From contig NZ_CP097298.1 in NCBI RefSeq assembly GCF_023503965.1, positions 2,807,001 to 2,871,000 on the forward strand: DNA of 64,000 nt, given 5' to 3'. The notes below the pieces were generated by a model. That model made no database searches and was not told the DNA's origin. It saw only the letters and a list, made by a program, of their open reading frames with translations. Position numbers and translations under genes: made by a program. Origin of the DNA: Brevundimonas albigilva (lineage in GTDB: Bacteria; Pseudomonadota; Alphaproteobacteria; Caulobacterales; Caulobacteraceae). How positions within the stretch are numbered: position 1 is the first letter of the stretch; the number at the start of each line of letters is the position of its first letter. Of the stretch, positions 48,980 through 57,510 are shown in pieces.

Positions 48980-51253
48980 TCAGGGCCTTGTGGTGGTCCC
49001 TGAAATGGTGGTCCGGCCCGTCAGGCCGGGATCGCCCGCGTCGTGGGCGATGGCGACGGCGTACTCCCCCGCCTCGATGCGCCAGCCGGGCAGGCTGGTG
49101 TCGTAGTCGGCGATGATGCGGGGCTCGGCTTTGATGGTCACACGTCGGGTTTCGCCGGGCTGGAGCGACAGTCGCGACCAGCCGGCCAGGCGGCGCGGGC
49201 GTTCGCCGCCGGCAGGGCGGACGTAGAGTTGGGGCACGTCGACGCCGGCGACGCGGCCGGTGTTGGTGACGTCGACGCTGACGCTGAGGCCGTCGTCGTT
49301 CGAAACGGCCAGTTTGTCGTAGGCGAAGCTCGTGTAGGACAGGCCGTGGCCGAACGGGAACAGCGGCTTCAGCCTCTGACGCTCGTACCAGCGATAGCCG
49401 ACGTCGGCGCCTTCGACATAGTCGACGGCGAAGTCCTGCATGCCGGGGGCGGGCGGGGCGCCGGGGTTGGCGGCGGCGTCCGCGGCGGCGCTGTCGGCCG
49501 CCTTCAGCAGGTCCAGGCCGGGCGGGACCGGACGGGGCGGCTGGTCGGCGGCGGCGGGAAAGGTGATCGGCAGGCGACCCGACGGATTGACCTGGCCGAA
49601 CAGGATGCGGGCGATGGCCTCGCCGCCGCGCTGTCCGGGGTACCAGGCCTGGATGACGGCCGGAACCCGATCGATCCAGGGCATCAGCACCGGGCCGCCG
49701 GTCTCCAGCACCACGACAGTCCGGGGATTGGCCTGGGCGGCCGCCGCGATCAGGGCGTTCTGCTCGGCGGCCAGGTCCAGGTTTTCGGAATCGACCGCCT
49801 CGGTGCTCCATTTGGTGGCGAAGACCACCACGACGTCGGCCGCCGCCGCCGCCGCGCGGGCCGCCTCCAGATCATCACCGGCGGCGAAGCTCACCGTCGC
49901 CTGCGGGGCCAGCGCGCGGATCGCATTCAGCGGCGAAGAGGCATGATAGGTGTATCGCGCGAAAGAGGCCGCCGCCCCCGACGTCAGCGGCACCTCGACG
50001 GGCGCGCCGCCGACCGAGCGGACCTGGGACGACCCGCCGCCCGACAGGACGCCGACATCGGCATGGCCGCCGATCAGGGCGATGGTGCGGGCGTTCGTCG
50101 CCAGCGGCAGGACGCCGCCCTCGTTCTTCAGCAGGACGATGCCCGCCTCGGCGGCGCGCTGGGCGACTTCGGCGTGGGCGGCGTAGTCGATGTCCTGCGG
50201 TTCGGTCACCACGGGCGCGTCCAGCACGCCCGCCCCGATCAGGCCGGTCAGGAAGCGACGGACCATGTCGTCCAGCCGCGCCTGCGGAATTTGGCCGGCT
50301 TCCAGCGCTTCCCGGAACGGCGCGTCGAAGTAGAGAGCCTTGTCCAGTTCCTGGCCCGAAGCCTGGTCGAGACCCGCCATCGCCGCCTTGACGGTGGAAT
50401 GGACCGCGCCCCAGTCGGACATGACCCAGCCTTCATAGCCCCAGTCGCGCTTCAGCACCTGGTTCAGCAGGAAGTCGTTCTCGCACGACCAGTCGCCGTT
50501 GACCTTGTTGTAGGCGCACATGACCGAGGCGGGGTCGCCCCGCTCGATGGCGATTTGGAAGGCCAGGAGGTCGCTCTCGCGCAGCGCCGCCTCGTCCAGG
50601 CGGGCGTCCATGATCATTCGCCCGGTCTCCTGGGAGTTGAAGGCGAAATGCTTGATCGTTGAAGCGACGGCGTTCGACTGGACCCCCCGGATATGCTCGC
50701 CCGCCAGCACGCCGGCCAGCAGCGGATCCTCGCCCAGATATTCGAAGTTGCGGCCCGCCCAAGGATCGCGCGTCAGGTTGACCCCGCCGGCCAGCAGGGC
50801 GTTGAAGGTCTTGGCGCGCGCTTCGGCGCCGATCATGGCCCCGCCGGCGTAGGCGATCTCGGGGTCGAAGCTGGCGGCGGTGGCCAGGCTGGCGGGCAGG
50901 GCCGTGGCGACGTCGCCCTTGCGCTGCTCGACCTGGTTGGCGACGCCCAGGCTGGCGTCGCTTTCGCGGATGTCGGGGATGCCCAGGCGCGGGATGCCCG
51001 GGATATGGCCGGCCGACGGGATCATGTCCTCGACCGGCGCGCCCGGCGTCCGCTCGGCCAGCGGCGGGAAATAGCCGTGGATCAGCTGCAGCTTCTCGTC
51101 CTTCGTCATCCGCGCCAGCAGGGCGTCCGCCCGTTCCGCGCTCTGGACGTGGGAGGCGGCCGGCGACGGCTGCGCCTGGGCCCAGGCGGACGGCGTCGTC
51201 GCCAGGACGACGGCGAAGACGGAAACGCCGAGCAGAAGCGAACGAGAACGCAT
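48980..51253 (-). CDS. GH3 beta-glucosidase, exported
   Basis: A 757-residue glycoside hydrolase of family 3, which releases glucose or xylose from the non-reducing ends of beta-linked oligosaccharides. A signal peptide (residues 1-25, PSAWA) is followed by the TIM-barrel domain with KHFAFNSQE and the nucleophile Asp280 in GWVMSDWGAVHS, the alpha/beta sandwich domain, and a C-terminal fibronectin III-like domain (VDVTNTGRVAGVDVPQLYVRP). It is the first gene of the sugar block that includes the TonB receptor, two flavoproteins and a LacI regulator. Linkage specificity is not predictable. The 201 bases upstream to the operator contain no gene. Confidence 0.93.
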   Translation of the reverse strand: MRSRSLLLGVSVFAVVLATTPSAWAQAQPSPAASHVQSAERADALLARMTKDEKLQLIHGYFPPLAERTPGAPVEDMIPSAGHIPGIPRLGIPDIRESDASLGVANQVEQRKGDVATALPASLATAASFDPEIAYAGGAMIGAEARAKTFNALLAGGVNLTRDPWAGRNFEYLGEDPLLAGVLAGEHIRGVQSNAVASTIKHFAFNSQETGRMIMDARLDEAALRESDLLAFQIAIERGDPASVMCAYNKVNGDWSCENDFLLNQVLKRDWGYEGWVMSDWGAVHSTVKAAMAGLDQASGQELDKALYFDAPFREALEAGQIPQARLDDMVRRFLTGLIGAGVLDAPVVTEPQDIDYAAHAEVAQRAAEAGIVLLKNEGGVLPLATNARTIALIGGHADVGVLSGGGSSQVRSVGGAPVEVPLTSGAAASFARYTYHASSPLNAIRALAPQATVSFAAGDDLEAARAAAAAADVVVVFATKWSTEAVDSENLDLAAEQNALIAAAAQANPRTVVVLETGGPVLMPWIDRVPAVIQAWYPGQRGGEAIARILFGQVNPSGRLPITFPAAADQPPRPVPPGLDLLKAADSAAADAAANPGAPPAPGMQDFAVDYVEGADVGYRWYERQRLKPLFPFGHGLSYTSFAYDKLAVSNDDGLSVSVDVTNTGRVAGVDVPQLYVRPAGGERPRRLAGWSRLSLQPGETRRVTIKAEPRIIADYDTSLPGWRIEAGEYAVAIAHDAGDPGLTGRTTISGTTTRP

Positions 51254-51454
51254 GGAAACTCCCCTGAAGACATCGACAGACCGCCCCTCGCGGCCTTCAG
51301 TTGTCAGGAGAAACAGCCGCGCCGCGTCGCGCGGCGACGGGTGTGCGGCCTGGTGAAGCGCACCGATCCGGCCGCCGGCCCGATCCGTCGCTTCGATATT
51401 CCTCCCTGAGCGGAAGAGTCTGACGCCCTTCTCGAGTCGCTTTGAAGCATGAAA

Positions 51455-51468
51455 TGAGAACGTTCACA
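51455..51468. promoter_or_regulatory. LacI-family operator-like palindrome upstream of GH3
   Basis: TGAGAACGTTCACA fits the LacI-family operator form TG-NN-AACGTT-NN-CA with the central CG. It lies about 200 bases upstream of the GH3 gene and 51 bases after the tRNA-Ser. A TTGTGA that overlaps it on the minus strand could be a -35 element. The LacI gene at the other end of the block is the natural candidate protein; binding is inferred. Confidence 0.6.
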
Positions 51469-51518
51469 ACGACGCGTCCGCGTAACGGCGATCACGCTGT
51501 GCAACAACCGGAAGAGGA

Positions 51519-51608
51519 TGGCGGGTGGTGAGAGATTCGAACTCTCGGAAGCCTCGCAGCTTCGCCGGTTTTCAAGACCGGTGCATTAAACCGCTCTGCC
51601 AACCACCC
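51519..51608 (-). tRNA. tRNA-Ser (anticodon TGA)
   Basis: A 90-base tRNA gene on the minus strand. The acceptor stem GGGTGGT pairs with ACCACCC, followed by G and an encoded CCA; the D-arm contains GCAGAGCGG; the anticodon loop CTTGAAA with stem CCGGT/ACCGG gives anticodon TGA; there is a long variable arm as in class II tRNAs, and the T-arm has GTTCGAATC. It reads UCA codons (and other UCN by wobble). Confidence 0.95.
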
Positions 51609-51679
51609 GCGGCGCGCCCGCCATAGCAAACGAACCCGGCATTAACCAAAGGGGAAATGTCCGGCGGCATCCTGAGCGG

Positions 51680-52519
51680 ATGAAAGCGGCGGCGAGACGA
51701 TCGATGAGGGCGCGCGACCTGATGCGCGGCGTGCTGGCGCTGGCCGGCGTCGCGCTTCTGGCGGCCTGTTCCAGCGTGGGCGGAGCGCGGCCCTCGGCGC
51801 GTCCGCCCGCATCCCAGGCGCCGGTGGTGCGTGACCCGGCGCCGATCGTTTCGGGGACCATGCGGCCCTATCAGGTGCGCGGGCGCTGGTATCGGCCCGA
51901 GGAGCAGCCGAACTACGACGAGGTCGGCATGGCCTCGTGGTACGGCTCGGCCCACGACGGGCGCCCGACCTCGACTGGCGAGCGGTTCGACATGACCGCC
52001 CTGACCGCGGCGCACAAGACGCTGCCGCTGCCCGGCCTGGTCGAGGTGACGAACCTGGAGACCGGCCAGCGGGTGGTGGTGCGGATCAACGACCGCGGCC
52101 CGTTCGCGGAGGGGCGCATCATCGACCTATCGCGGGAGGCGGCCGACGAATTGGGCCTTCTGGCCAAGGGCGTGGGGCGGGTGCGGGTGCGGTATCTGGG
52201 CCGGGCGCCGCGTCTGGGCGGCGGCGGGACGGTGCTGACGGCCGAGGCGGGGACGCCCTTGGCGACGTCTTCCGCGCCTGCGGCGTCGGTCTCGTCGGCC
52301 CAGGCCGGGCCGTTCTGGGTCCAGGCCGGAAGCTTCTCAGACGCCGGGGAGGCGCGGCGAATCGCCGACAGGCTGAGCGGCTGGGTCCGGGCCGACGCCG
52401 GCGCGGCGCGCTTCCGCGTCGTCGTGGGGCCGTGGGACGACGCCAACGCCGCCGAGCGAGGCCGCCAGGCCGTGGTGGCGCGGGGTTACGCCGACGCCCT
52501 GTTGATATCGGGAAGCTGA
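51680..52519 (+). CDS. rlpA: RlpA-type lytic transglycosylase with SPOR domain
   Basis: A 279-residue lipoprotein (signal ALLAAC, lipobox) of the RlpA family, which acts on peptidoglycan without stem peptides at the septum. The double-psi beta-barrel has GMASWYGSAHDGRPTSTGERFD with the conserved residues, then TNLETGQRVVVRINDRGPF with the catalytic-region Asp. A C-terminal SPOR domain (WVQAGSFSDAGEARRIADRLS ... RFRVVVGPWDD) binds denuded glycan at the division site. It starts 72 bases from the tRNA on the other strand. Confidence 0.93.
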   Translation: MKAAARRSMRARDLMRGVLALAGVALLAACSSVGGARPSARPPASQAPVVRDPAPIVSGTMRPYQVRGRWYRPEEQPNYDEVGMASWYGSAHDGRPTSTGERFDMTALTAAHKTLPLPGLVEVTNLETGQRVVVRINDRGPFAEGRIIDLSREAADELGLLAKGVGRVRVRYLGRAPRLGGGGTVLTAEAGTPLATSSAPAASVSSAQAGPFWVQAGSFSDAGEARRIADRLSGWVRADAGAARFRVVVGPWDDANAAERGRQAVVARGYADALLISGS

Positions 52520-52567
52520 TCGTCGCGCGGGCTTGCGTCCGGGCGCGCCGGGGCGCCATGAAGCCCT

Positions 52568-53200
52568 GTGTCCCGAGGCAAGTTCATCACCTTCGAAGGC
52601 GGAGAGGGCGCCGGCAAGTCGACCCAGGTCGGTCGGCTGGTCGCCCGGCTGCAACCCTTGTTGAACGAACGCGCGGTGGTCCGCACCCGCGAACCGGGCG
52701 GCTCCAAGGGCGCGGAAGTGATCCGCAACCTGGTCGTGGCGACGGAGGCCGAGCCCTGGTCGGCGATGACCGAGACCCTGCTGATGTATGCGGCGCGTTC
52801 CGACCATCTGGAGAACACCATCCGGCCGGCCCTGGCGGCGGGCGACTGGGTCGTGTGCGACCGCTTCGCCGACTCCAGCCGCGCCTATCAGGGCGCGGGC
52901 GGGGGCGTGGCGCCGGGCTTCATCGAACAGGTCGACGCCGCCGTGGTGGGTGACGACCAGCCGGATCTGACCCTGGTGTTCGACCTGCCGGTCGAGGTGG
53001 GGCTGGAGCGGGCCTTCGGGCGGGGGCTGTTCGAGACGCGGTTCGAGTCCAAGGGCCTGGCCTTCCACCAGCGGCTGCGCGAGGGTTTCCTGAAGATCGT
53101 CGAGACAAACCCGGCCCGCTGCGTCCGCATCGACGCCGTGGGCGACCTCGACACGGTCGAGGAGCGGGTGTGGCGCGCGGTGCAGGAGCGGCTGCTGTGA
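52568..53200 (+). CDS. tmk: thymidylate kinase
   Basis: Phosphorylates dTMP to dTDP. The P-loop FEGGEGAGKST (residues 9-19), the RTREPGG loop, the DRFADSSRAYQGAG motif and the lid are intact. Length 210 residues is normal. The start is GTG 52568. The stop overlaps the holB GTG (GTGA). First gene of tmk-holB-tatD-MBL, each pair joined by four-base or shorter overlaps. Confidence 0.96.
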   Translation: MSRGKFITFEGGEGAGKSTQVGRLVARLQPLLNERAVVRTREPGGSKGAEVIRNLVVATEAEPWSAMTETLLMYAARSDHLENTIRPALAAGDWVVCDRFADSSRAYQGAGGGVAPGFIEQVDAAVVGDDQPDLTLVFDLPVEVGLERAFGRGLFETRFESKGLAFHQRLREGFLKIVETNPARCVRIDAVGDLDTVEERVWRAVQERLL

Positions 53201-54189
53201 GCGAGGATCACCCCCGCGACCGGTTCGATCTGGTTCCCGACGTGGCCGCCGAGACGGCCTTCATGGACGCCTGGACGCGCGGCCGGCTGCATCACGCCTG
53301 GCTGCTGTGCGGGGTCGAGGGGGCGGGCAAGGCCACCTTCGCCTATCGCGCCGCGCGTCGTCTGATGGGAGCGACGGCCGATCCGTCGCGCGGACCGCTG
53401 GGGGCGCTGAGGGACGATCCGGTCAGCCGCCTGATTTCGGCCCAGGCCCATCCCGACCTGCTGGTGCTCGAGCGGGCGGTCGAGGGCGGCAAGGTCAAGA
53501 AGTCGATCTCGGTCGATCAGGCGCGCCAACTGCCGGAGTTCTTTTCCAAGAGCCCGTCGCAGGCGCGCTACCGCGTGGCGATCATCGATGCGGCCGACGA
53601 TCTGAACGTCAACGCCGCCAACGCCTTGCTGAAGGTTCTTGAAGAACCGCCCGAGCGCGGCGTCCTGTTCCTGGTCACCCATGCGCCGGGGCGGCTGCTG
53701 GCCACGATCCGGTCGCGATGCCGACGCCTGAGCTTTCCGATCTGGCCGCAGGACAGACTTGAGGCGCTGGTGCGGAACCGGACGGGCGCCGAGCCCGGGG
53801 ATGCGGCCCATGCGGCGGCGATGGCGGGCGGATCGCCCGGCGCGGCCCTGGCCCTGGCGTCTGGCGCGACCTTCGAGATGGACCAGCTGGCGCGCCAGTG
53901 GGTGTCGGGCGACATCGACCGGGCCGAGGCCCTGGCCGTCGCCGACAAGTTCCGCGGGGCCGAGGGGCAGGAACGGTTCGAGACCCTGATGGACCGGCTG
54001 ATCGCGGCGGTGCGGGTGCGGGCGCTGGACGCCGCGCCGGGCGCCGGGAACCGCTGGGCCGAGCTGTGGGAGCGGCTGAGCCCGCTGCCCGACCGTGCAG
54101 CCGGCCTGAACCTGGATCGCGGCGACGTGCTGGCCGGCGCGCTGGCCGACGTCCGGCGGACTCGCGCCCAGACGGAGGCGGCCGGCTGA
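53197..54189 (+). CDS. holB: DNA polymerase III subunit delta'
   Basis: A clamp-loader subunit (330 residues) of the AAA+ fold. HHAWLLCGVEGAGKATFAYRAAR corresponds to the modified Walker A; the Walker B-like and sensor regions (VAIIDAADDLNVNAANALLKVLEEPP, FLVTHAPGRLLATIRSRCR with SRC) are clear. The start at GTG 53197 gives a GTGA overlap with tmk; an upstream in-frame extension inside tmk is unlikely to be used. The stop overlaps tatD by one base. Confidence 0.94.
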   Translation: MSEDHPRDRFDLVPDVAAETAFMDAWTRGRLHHAWLLCGVEGAGKATFAYRAARRLMGATADPSRGPLGALRDDPVSRLISAQAHPDLLVLERAVEGGKVKKSISVDQARQLPEFFSKSPSQARYRVAIIDAADDLNVNAANALLKVLEEPPERGVLFLVTHAPGRLLATIRSRCRRLSFPIWPQDRLEALVRNRTGAEPGDAAHAAAMAGGSPGAALALASGATFEMDQLARQWVSGDIDRAEALAVADKFRGAEGQERFETLMDRLIAAVRVRALDAAPGAGNRWAELWERLSPLPDRAAGLNLDRGDVLAGALADVRRTRAQTEAAG

Positions 54190-54974
54190 TGCTGATCGAC
54201 AGCCATGTGAACCTGCACGCCCCCCAGTTCGACGAGGACCGCGACGCCGTGATTGAGCGCGCCCGTGCGGCCGGAGTGCGTCTGATGGTCGAGATTTCCG
54301 ACCGGCTGACGACCTTTGAGGCGACGCACGGCCTGGCGATGGCCAACGACGACATCTGGTGCACGGTCGGCGTCCATCCGCATGAGGCCAAGGACGCGGC
54401 GGACCTGACGGCGGCGACGCTGATCGACCTGGCCGGCCGACCCCGCGTGGTCGGGATCGGCGAGTGCGGCCTGGACTTCCACTACGACCTGAGCCCGCGC
54501 GAGGTTCAGGCGGCGGTGTTCCGACAGCACGTGAAGGCGGCGCGCGAGACCGGCCTGCCGCTGGTGGTCCACACGCGCGAGGCCGACGACGTGATGGCGG
54601 CGATCCTGCGGGAGGAATACGCCGCCGGGCCGTTCCGGATGCTGATGCACTGCTACACCAGCGGGGCCGAGCTGGCCGCGACGGCGGCGGACCTCGGGGC
54701 GTGGTTCTCGGTGTCCGGCATCGCCACCTTCAAGGCGGCGGAGGAGGTCAGGGCGGTGATCCGCGACATGCCGGCCGACCGGATCATCGTCGAGACGGAT
54801 TGCCCCTATCTGGCGCCGATCCCGCATCGCGGGCGCCGCAACGAGCCGGCCTATGTCGGCCTGGTGCTGGACAAGCTGGCGGAAATCCGGGGCTGGAGCG
54901 CCGAGGAGGCCGACGCACGCACCACCGACGCCTTCTTCGCCCTGTTCGACCGCATCCCGAGGCCGGCGGCATGA
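54189..54974 (+). CDS. TatD family metal-dependent hydrolase
   Basis: A 261-residue TIM-barrel hydrolase of the TatD DNase family. Metal ligands are seen in GECGLDFHY (Glu), HTREADD (His), HCYTSG (His) and ETDCPYLAP (Asp). The first motif reads DSHVNLH where most members have D-S/T-H-C-H-L-D, so the second His of the HxH pair is replaced by Asn; one metal site may be altered. Coupled with holB upstream and with the MBL-fold gene downstream (ATGA). Confidence 0.93.
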   Translation: MLIDSHVNLHAPQFDEDRDAVIERARAAGVRLMVEISDRLTTFEATHGLAMANDDIWCTVGVHPHEAKDAADLTAATLIDLAGRPRVVGIGECGLDFHYDLSPREVQAAVFRQHVKAARETGLPLVVHTREADDVMAAILREEYAAGPFRMLMHCYTSGAELAATAADLGAWFSVSGIATFKAAEEVRAVIRDMPADRIIVETDCPYLAPIPHRGRRNEPAYVGLVLDKLAEIRGWSAEEADARTTDAFFALFDRIPRPAA

Positions 54975-55765
54975 GCCTGGAGGTCGTCATCCTGGGTTGC
55001 GGTTCGTCGGGCGGGGTGCCGCGCGCCGACGGCGACTGGGGCGCCTGCGACCCGGCCGAGCCCCGCAACCGGCGCACGCGCTGCACGATGCTGGCGCGCA
55101 AGACCGGGCCGGAGGGCGTCACCAACGTCCTGATCGACACCTCGCCGGATCTGCGCGAACAGATGCTGGCCAGCGGGACGACCCATGTCGACGCGGTGCT
55201 CTACACCCACGACCACGCCGACCAGACGCATGGCGTCGACGATCTGCGGACCTTCGCGGCGCGGTCGCGTCGGCGCATACCCGCCTGGATGGATGCGGCG
55301 ACCCAGGCCTCGCTGACCCACCGGTTCGACTACATCTTCGAGATGAAGCTGGGCTACCCGCCGTTGCTGGACGCGCGGGTGATCCCGCCGCACGGCCAGC
55401 CCTGGAGCGTGGAAGGCGCCGGCGGCGCCGTCCCGGTCGTGACCTTCGACCAGGCGCACGGACCGATCCGCTCGGTCGGCTATCGGCTGGGCGACATGGC
55501 CTATTCCAGCGACGTGTCGGACCTGGACGAGGCGGCGCTGGACGCCGTGCGCGGCTGTCAACTGTGGATCGTGGACGCCCTGCGCTACGCCCCGCACCCG
55601 ACCCATGCGCATCTTGACCGCGCGCTGGAATGGATCGCCGCCGCCGAGGTGAAGCGCGCGGTCCTGACCAACCTGCACATCGATATGGACTATCGCACCC
55701 TGTCGGCCCAGCTGCCGGCCCATGTGGAGGTCGCCTTCGACGGCTGGACCGCGCGGCTGGACTGA
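54971..55765 (+). CDS. MBL-fold metallo-hydrolase, PhnP-like
   Basis: A 264-residue enzyme of the metallo-beta-lactamase fold. The zinc motif THDHADQTHGVDD (H-x-H-x-D-H variant) and DVSDLDE (Asp) are present, together with the N-terminal GCGSSGGVPRADGDWGACDP typical of the PhnP/cyclic phosphodiesterase group. Likely hydrolyses a cyclic phosphodiester, by family. Last gene of the tmk operon; it converges with dinB, which ends three bases away. Confidence 0.92.
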   Translation: MSLEVVILGCGSSGGVPRADGDWGACDPAEPRNRRTRCTMLARKTGPEGVTNVLIDTSPDLREQMLASGTTHVDAVLYTHDHADQTHGVDDLRTFAARSRRRIPAWMDAATQASLTHRFDYIFEMKLGYPPLLDARVIPPHGQPWSVEGAGGAVPVVTFDQAHGPIRSVGYRLGDMAYSSDVSDLDEAALDAVRGCQLWIVDALRYAPHPTHAHLDRALEWIAAAEVKRAVLTNLHIDMDYRTLSAQLPAHVEVAFDGWTARLD

Positions 55766-55768
55766 GCG

Positions 55769-57037
55769 TCAGCTCTTGAGGGCCCGGCCGGCCACGACGG
55801 CCTTGTCGCCGAACTTCTCGCGCAGCCTGTCGATGGCGCGCTCGGTCTTCAGGGCGCGGGTCTCGGCGGTCTGGAAAAGGCCGGCGGGGGCGTCCTCGGC
55901 GTCCTGTATGTCGGCCATGCCGATGCCGATCAGGCGATAGGGCCGGCCCAGTTCGGGCTTCAGCAGATCGCGACCGGCGGCGAACAGGGCGCGCGCCGTC
56001 TGGACCGGCTCGGACAGGGTCACGCGGCGGGTGACGATCTTGAAGTCGGTGCGGCGCAGCTTCAGCACCAGGACGCGGCTGGCCACCCCGTCGCGGCGGG
56101 CCTTGGCCGCCAGCTTCTCGCACAGAGGCCACAGTTCGGCTTCCAGCGCCTCCTGGTCGGCCAGGTCCTCGTTGAAGGTGGTTTCGGCGCTCATGCCCTT
56201 GCGGTCGCGTTCGGGGTTCACCGCGCGCGCGTCGCGGGCGTGGGCCAGGTCGTGCAGGCGCAGACCCGATTCCCCGTAGCGCTTCACCAGATCGCGCACG
56301 TCGGCCCTGGCCAGGTCGCCGATCAGGGCGTAGCCGTCGCTGCGCAACGCCCGGCCGAAGACCGGTCCGACGCCGGGCAGGGCGGTGACGGGCTTGTCGG
56401 CCAGCAGGGCCTGGGCGTTGGCGCGGCCGATGACGGAAAAGCCCCGCGGCTTGTCCATCTCGGACGCCATCTTGGCCAGGAAGCGATTGGGCGCCAGGCC
56501 GATGGAAACCGTCAGGCCGGTCTCGTCTTCGACGGCCTTCTGGAAGCGGATCAGCTGCACGGCGGGCGGACCGCCGTTCAGGCGCTCGGTGCCCGACAGG
56601 TCGACCCAGGCCTCGTCCAGCGACAGCGGCTGGATCAGCGGCGTCAGACGGCCCAGCGCGCCCAGGATACGCTTCGATTCGAAGGTGTATTTGCTGAAGT
56701 CCGGCTTGATCACGACCGCGTCCGGACAGGCCTTCAGCGCCTTGAACATCGGCATGGCGGAACCGACGCCGTACAGGCGCGCCACATAACAAGCCGTCGA
56801 GACCACCCCGCGCTTGCCCCCGCCGACGATGACCGGCTTGTCACGAAGTTCGGGCCGGTCGCGCTTCTCCACCGAGGCGTAGAAGGCGTCGCAGTCCATG
56901 TGGGCGATCGACAGCTGGTCCAGTTCGGGGTCCGCGACGATGCGGCGCGAACCGCACGTCGGACAGCGCCGATCCGGCGGCCCGGCGGGGTCCTGGCCGG
57001 TCCACAGACAGTCGCGGCAGACGGCCTTGATGGCCAC
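55769..57037 (-). CDS. dinB: DNA polymerase IV with N-terminal zinc-ribbon-like motif
   Basis: A Y-family translesion polymerase (422 residues). Catalytic motifs [12 protein letters not shown] and [13 protein letters not shown] are intact, as are [21 protein letters not shown] and the helix-hairpin-helix [13 protein letters not shown]. The N-terminus carries CRDC and CPTC, a putative zinc ribbon found in the longer alphaproteobacterial forms. No GTTC-N7-GTTC box is seen in the 100 bases upstream, so SOS control is not obvious here. Confidence 0.94.
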   Translation of the reverse strand: MAIKAVCRDCLWTGQDPAGPPDRRCPTCGSRRIVADPELDQLSIAHMDCDAFYASVEKRDRPELRDKPVIVGGGKRGVVSTACYVARLYGVGSAMPMFKALKACPDAVVIKPDFSKYTFESKRILGALGRLTPLIQPLSLDEAWVDLSGTERLNGGPPAVQLIRFQKAVEDETGLTVSIGLAPNRFLAKMASEMDKPRGFSVIGRANAQALLADKPVTALPGVGPVFGRALRSDGYALIGDLARADVRDLVKRYGESGLRLHDLAHARDARAVNPERDRKGMSAETTFNEDLADQEALEAELWPLCEKLAAKARRDGVASRVLVLKLRRTDFKIVTRRVTLSEPVQTARALFAAGRDLLKPELGRPYRLIGIGMADIQDAEDAPAGLFQTAETRALKTERAIDRLREKFGDKAVVAGRALKS

Positions 57038-57040
57038 GCT

Positions 57041-57055
57041 TTAAGCTCTCCGTAA
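57041..57055 (+). promoter_or_regulatory. CtrA-like site and inverted repeat before divK
   Basis: TTAA-N7-GTAA at 57041-57055 agrees with the CtrA consensus TTAA-N7-TTAA at seven of eight bases. It overlaps an imperfect inverted repeat, TAAGTTTGG (57053-57061) and CCCAACTTA (57068-57076). divK is a known CtrA target in Caulobacter, so the site is plausible. Confidence 0.4.
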
Positions 57056-57144
57056 GTTTGGCTTCATCCCAACTTAAGACTGGTCGGCCAGTATCGCATC
57101 AAGGAAGCCGTCCCCACGTTCAGGGACGCGCGGGCTGGGTGATG

Positions 57145-57510
57145 ATGTCGAAGAAGGTCCTCATCGTCGAGGATAACGAGCTGAACATGAAGCTTTTTCA
57201 TGATCTGCTCGATTCCCAGGGCTATGAGACGCTGCAGACCCGCGAAGGGATGCAGGCGCTGGCGCTGGCGCGCGCGCACCAGCCGGACCTGATCCTGATG
57301 GACATCCAGCTTCCCGAAATCTCCGGCCTGGAAGTCACCAAGTGGCTGAAGGACGACGAGGAGCTGAACCACATCCCCGTCATCGCCGTCACCGCCTTCG
57401 CCATGAAGGGCGACGAGGAGCGGATCCGGCAGGGCGGCTGCGAGGCCTATATCTCCAAGCCCATCTCGGTGATGCACTTCCTCGAAACCGTGAGGAAGCA
57501 CCTGACATGA
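57145..57510 (+). CDS. divK: polar cell-cycle response regulator DivK
   Basis: A 121-residue single-domain receiver that controls CtrA activity through DivJ, PleC and DivL. The sequence [21 protein letters not shown] and [20 protein letters not shown] (phospho-Asp53), with the switch Thr in [14 protein letters not shown] and [15 protein letters not shown], is nearly the same as Caulobacter DivK. ATG 57145 is preferred; ATG 57142 adds one residue. Its stop overlaps the pleD ATG, the conserved divK-pleD order. Confidence 0.96.
   Translation: MSKKVLIVEDNELNMKLFHDLLDSQGYETLQTREGMQALALARAHQPDLILMDIQLPEISGLEVTKWLKDDEELNHIPVIAVTAFAMKGDEERIRQGGCEAYISKPISVMHFLETVRKHLT

Noticed and set aside
51519..51608. 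tRNA-Ser as an attachment site of an integrated element
   Set aside because: No integrase lies nearby, no repeat of the tRNA end was noticed in the flanks, and both sides hold ordinary genes.
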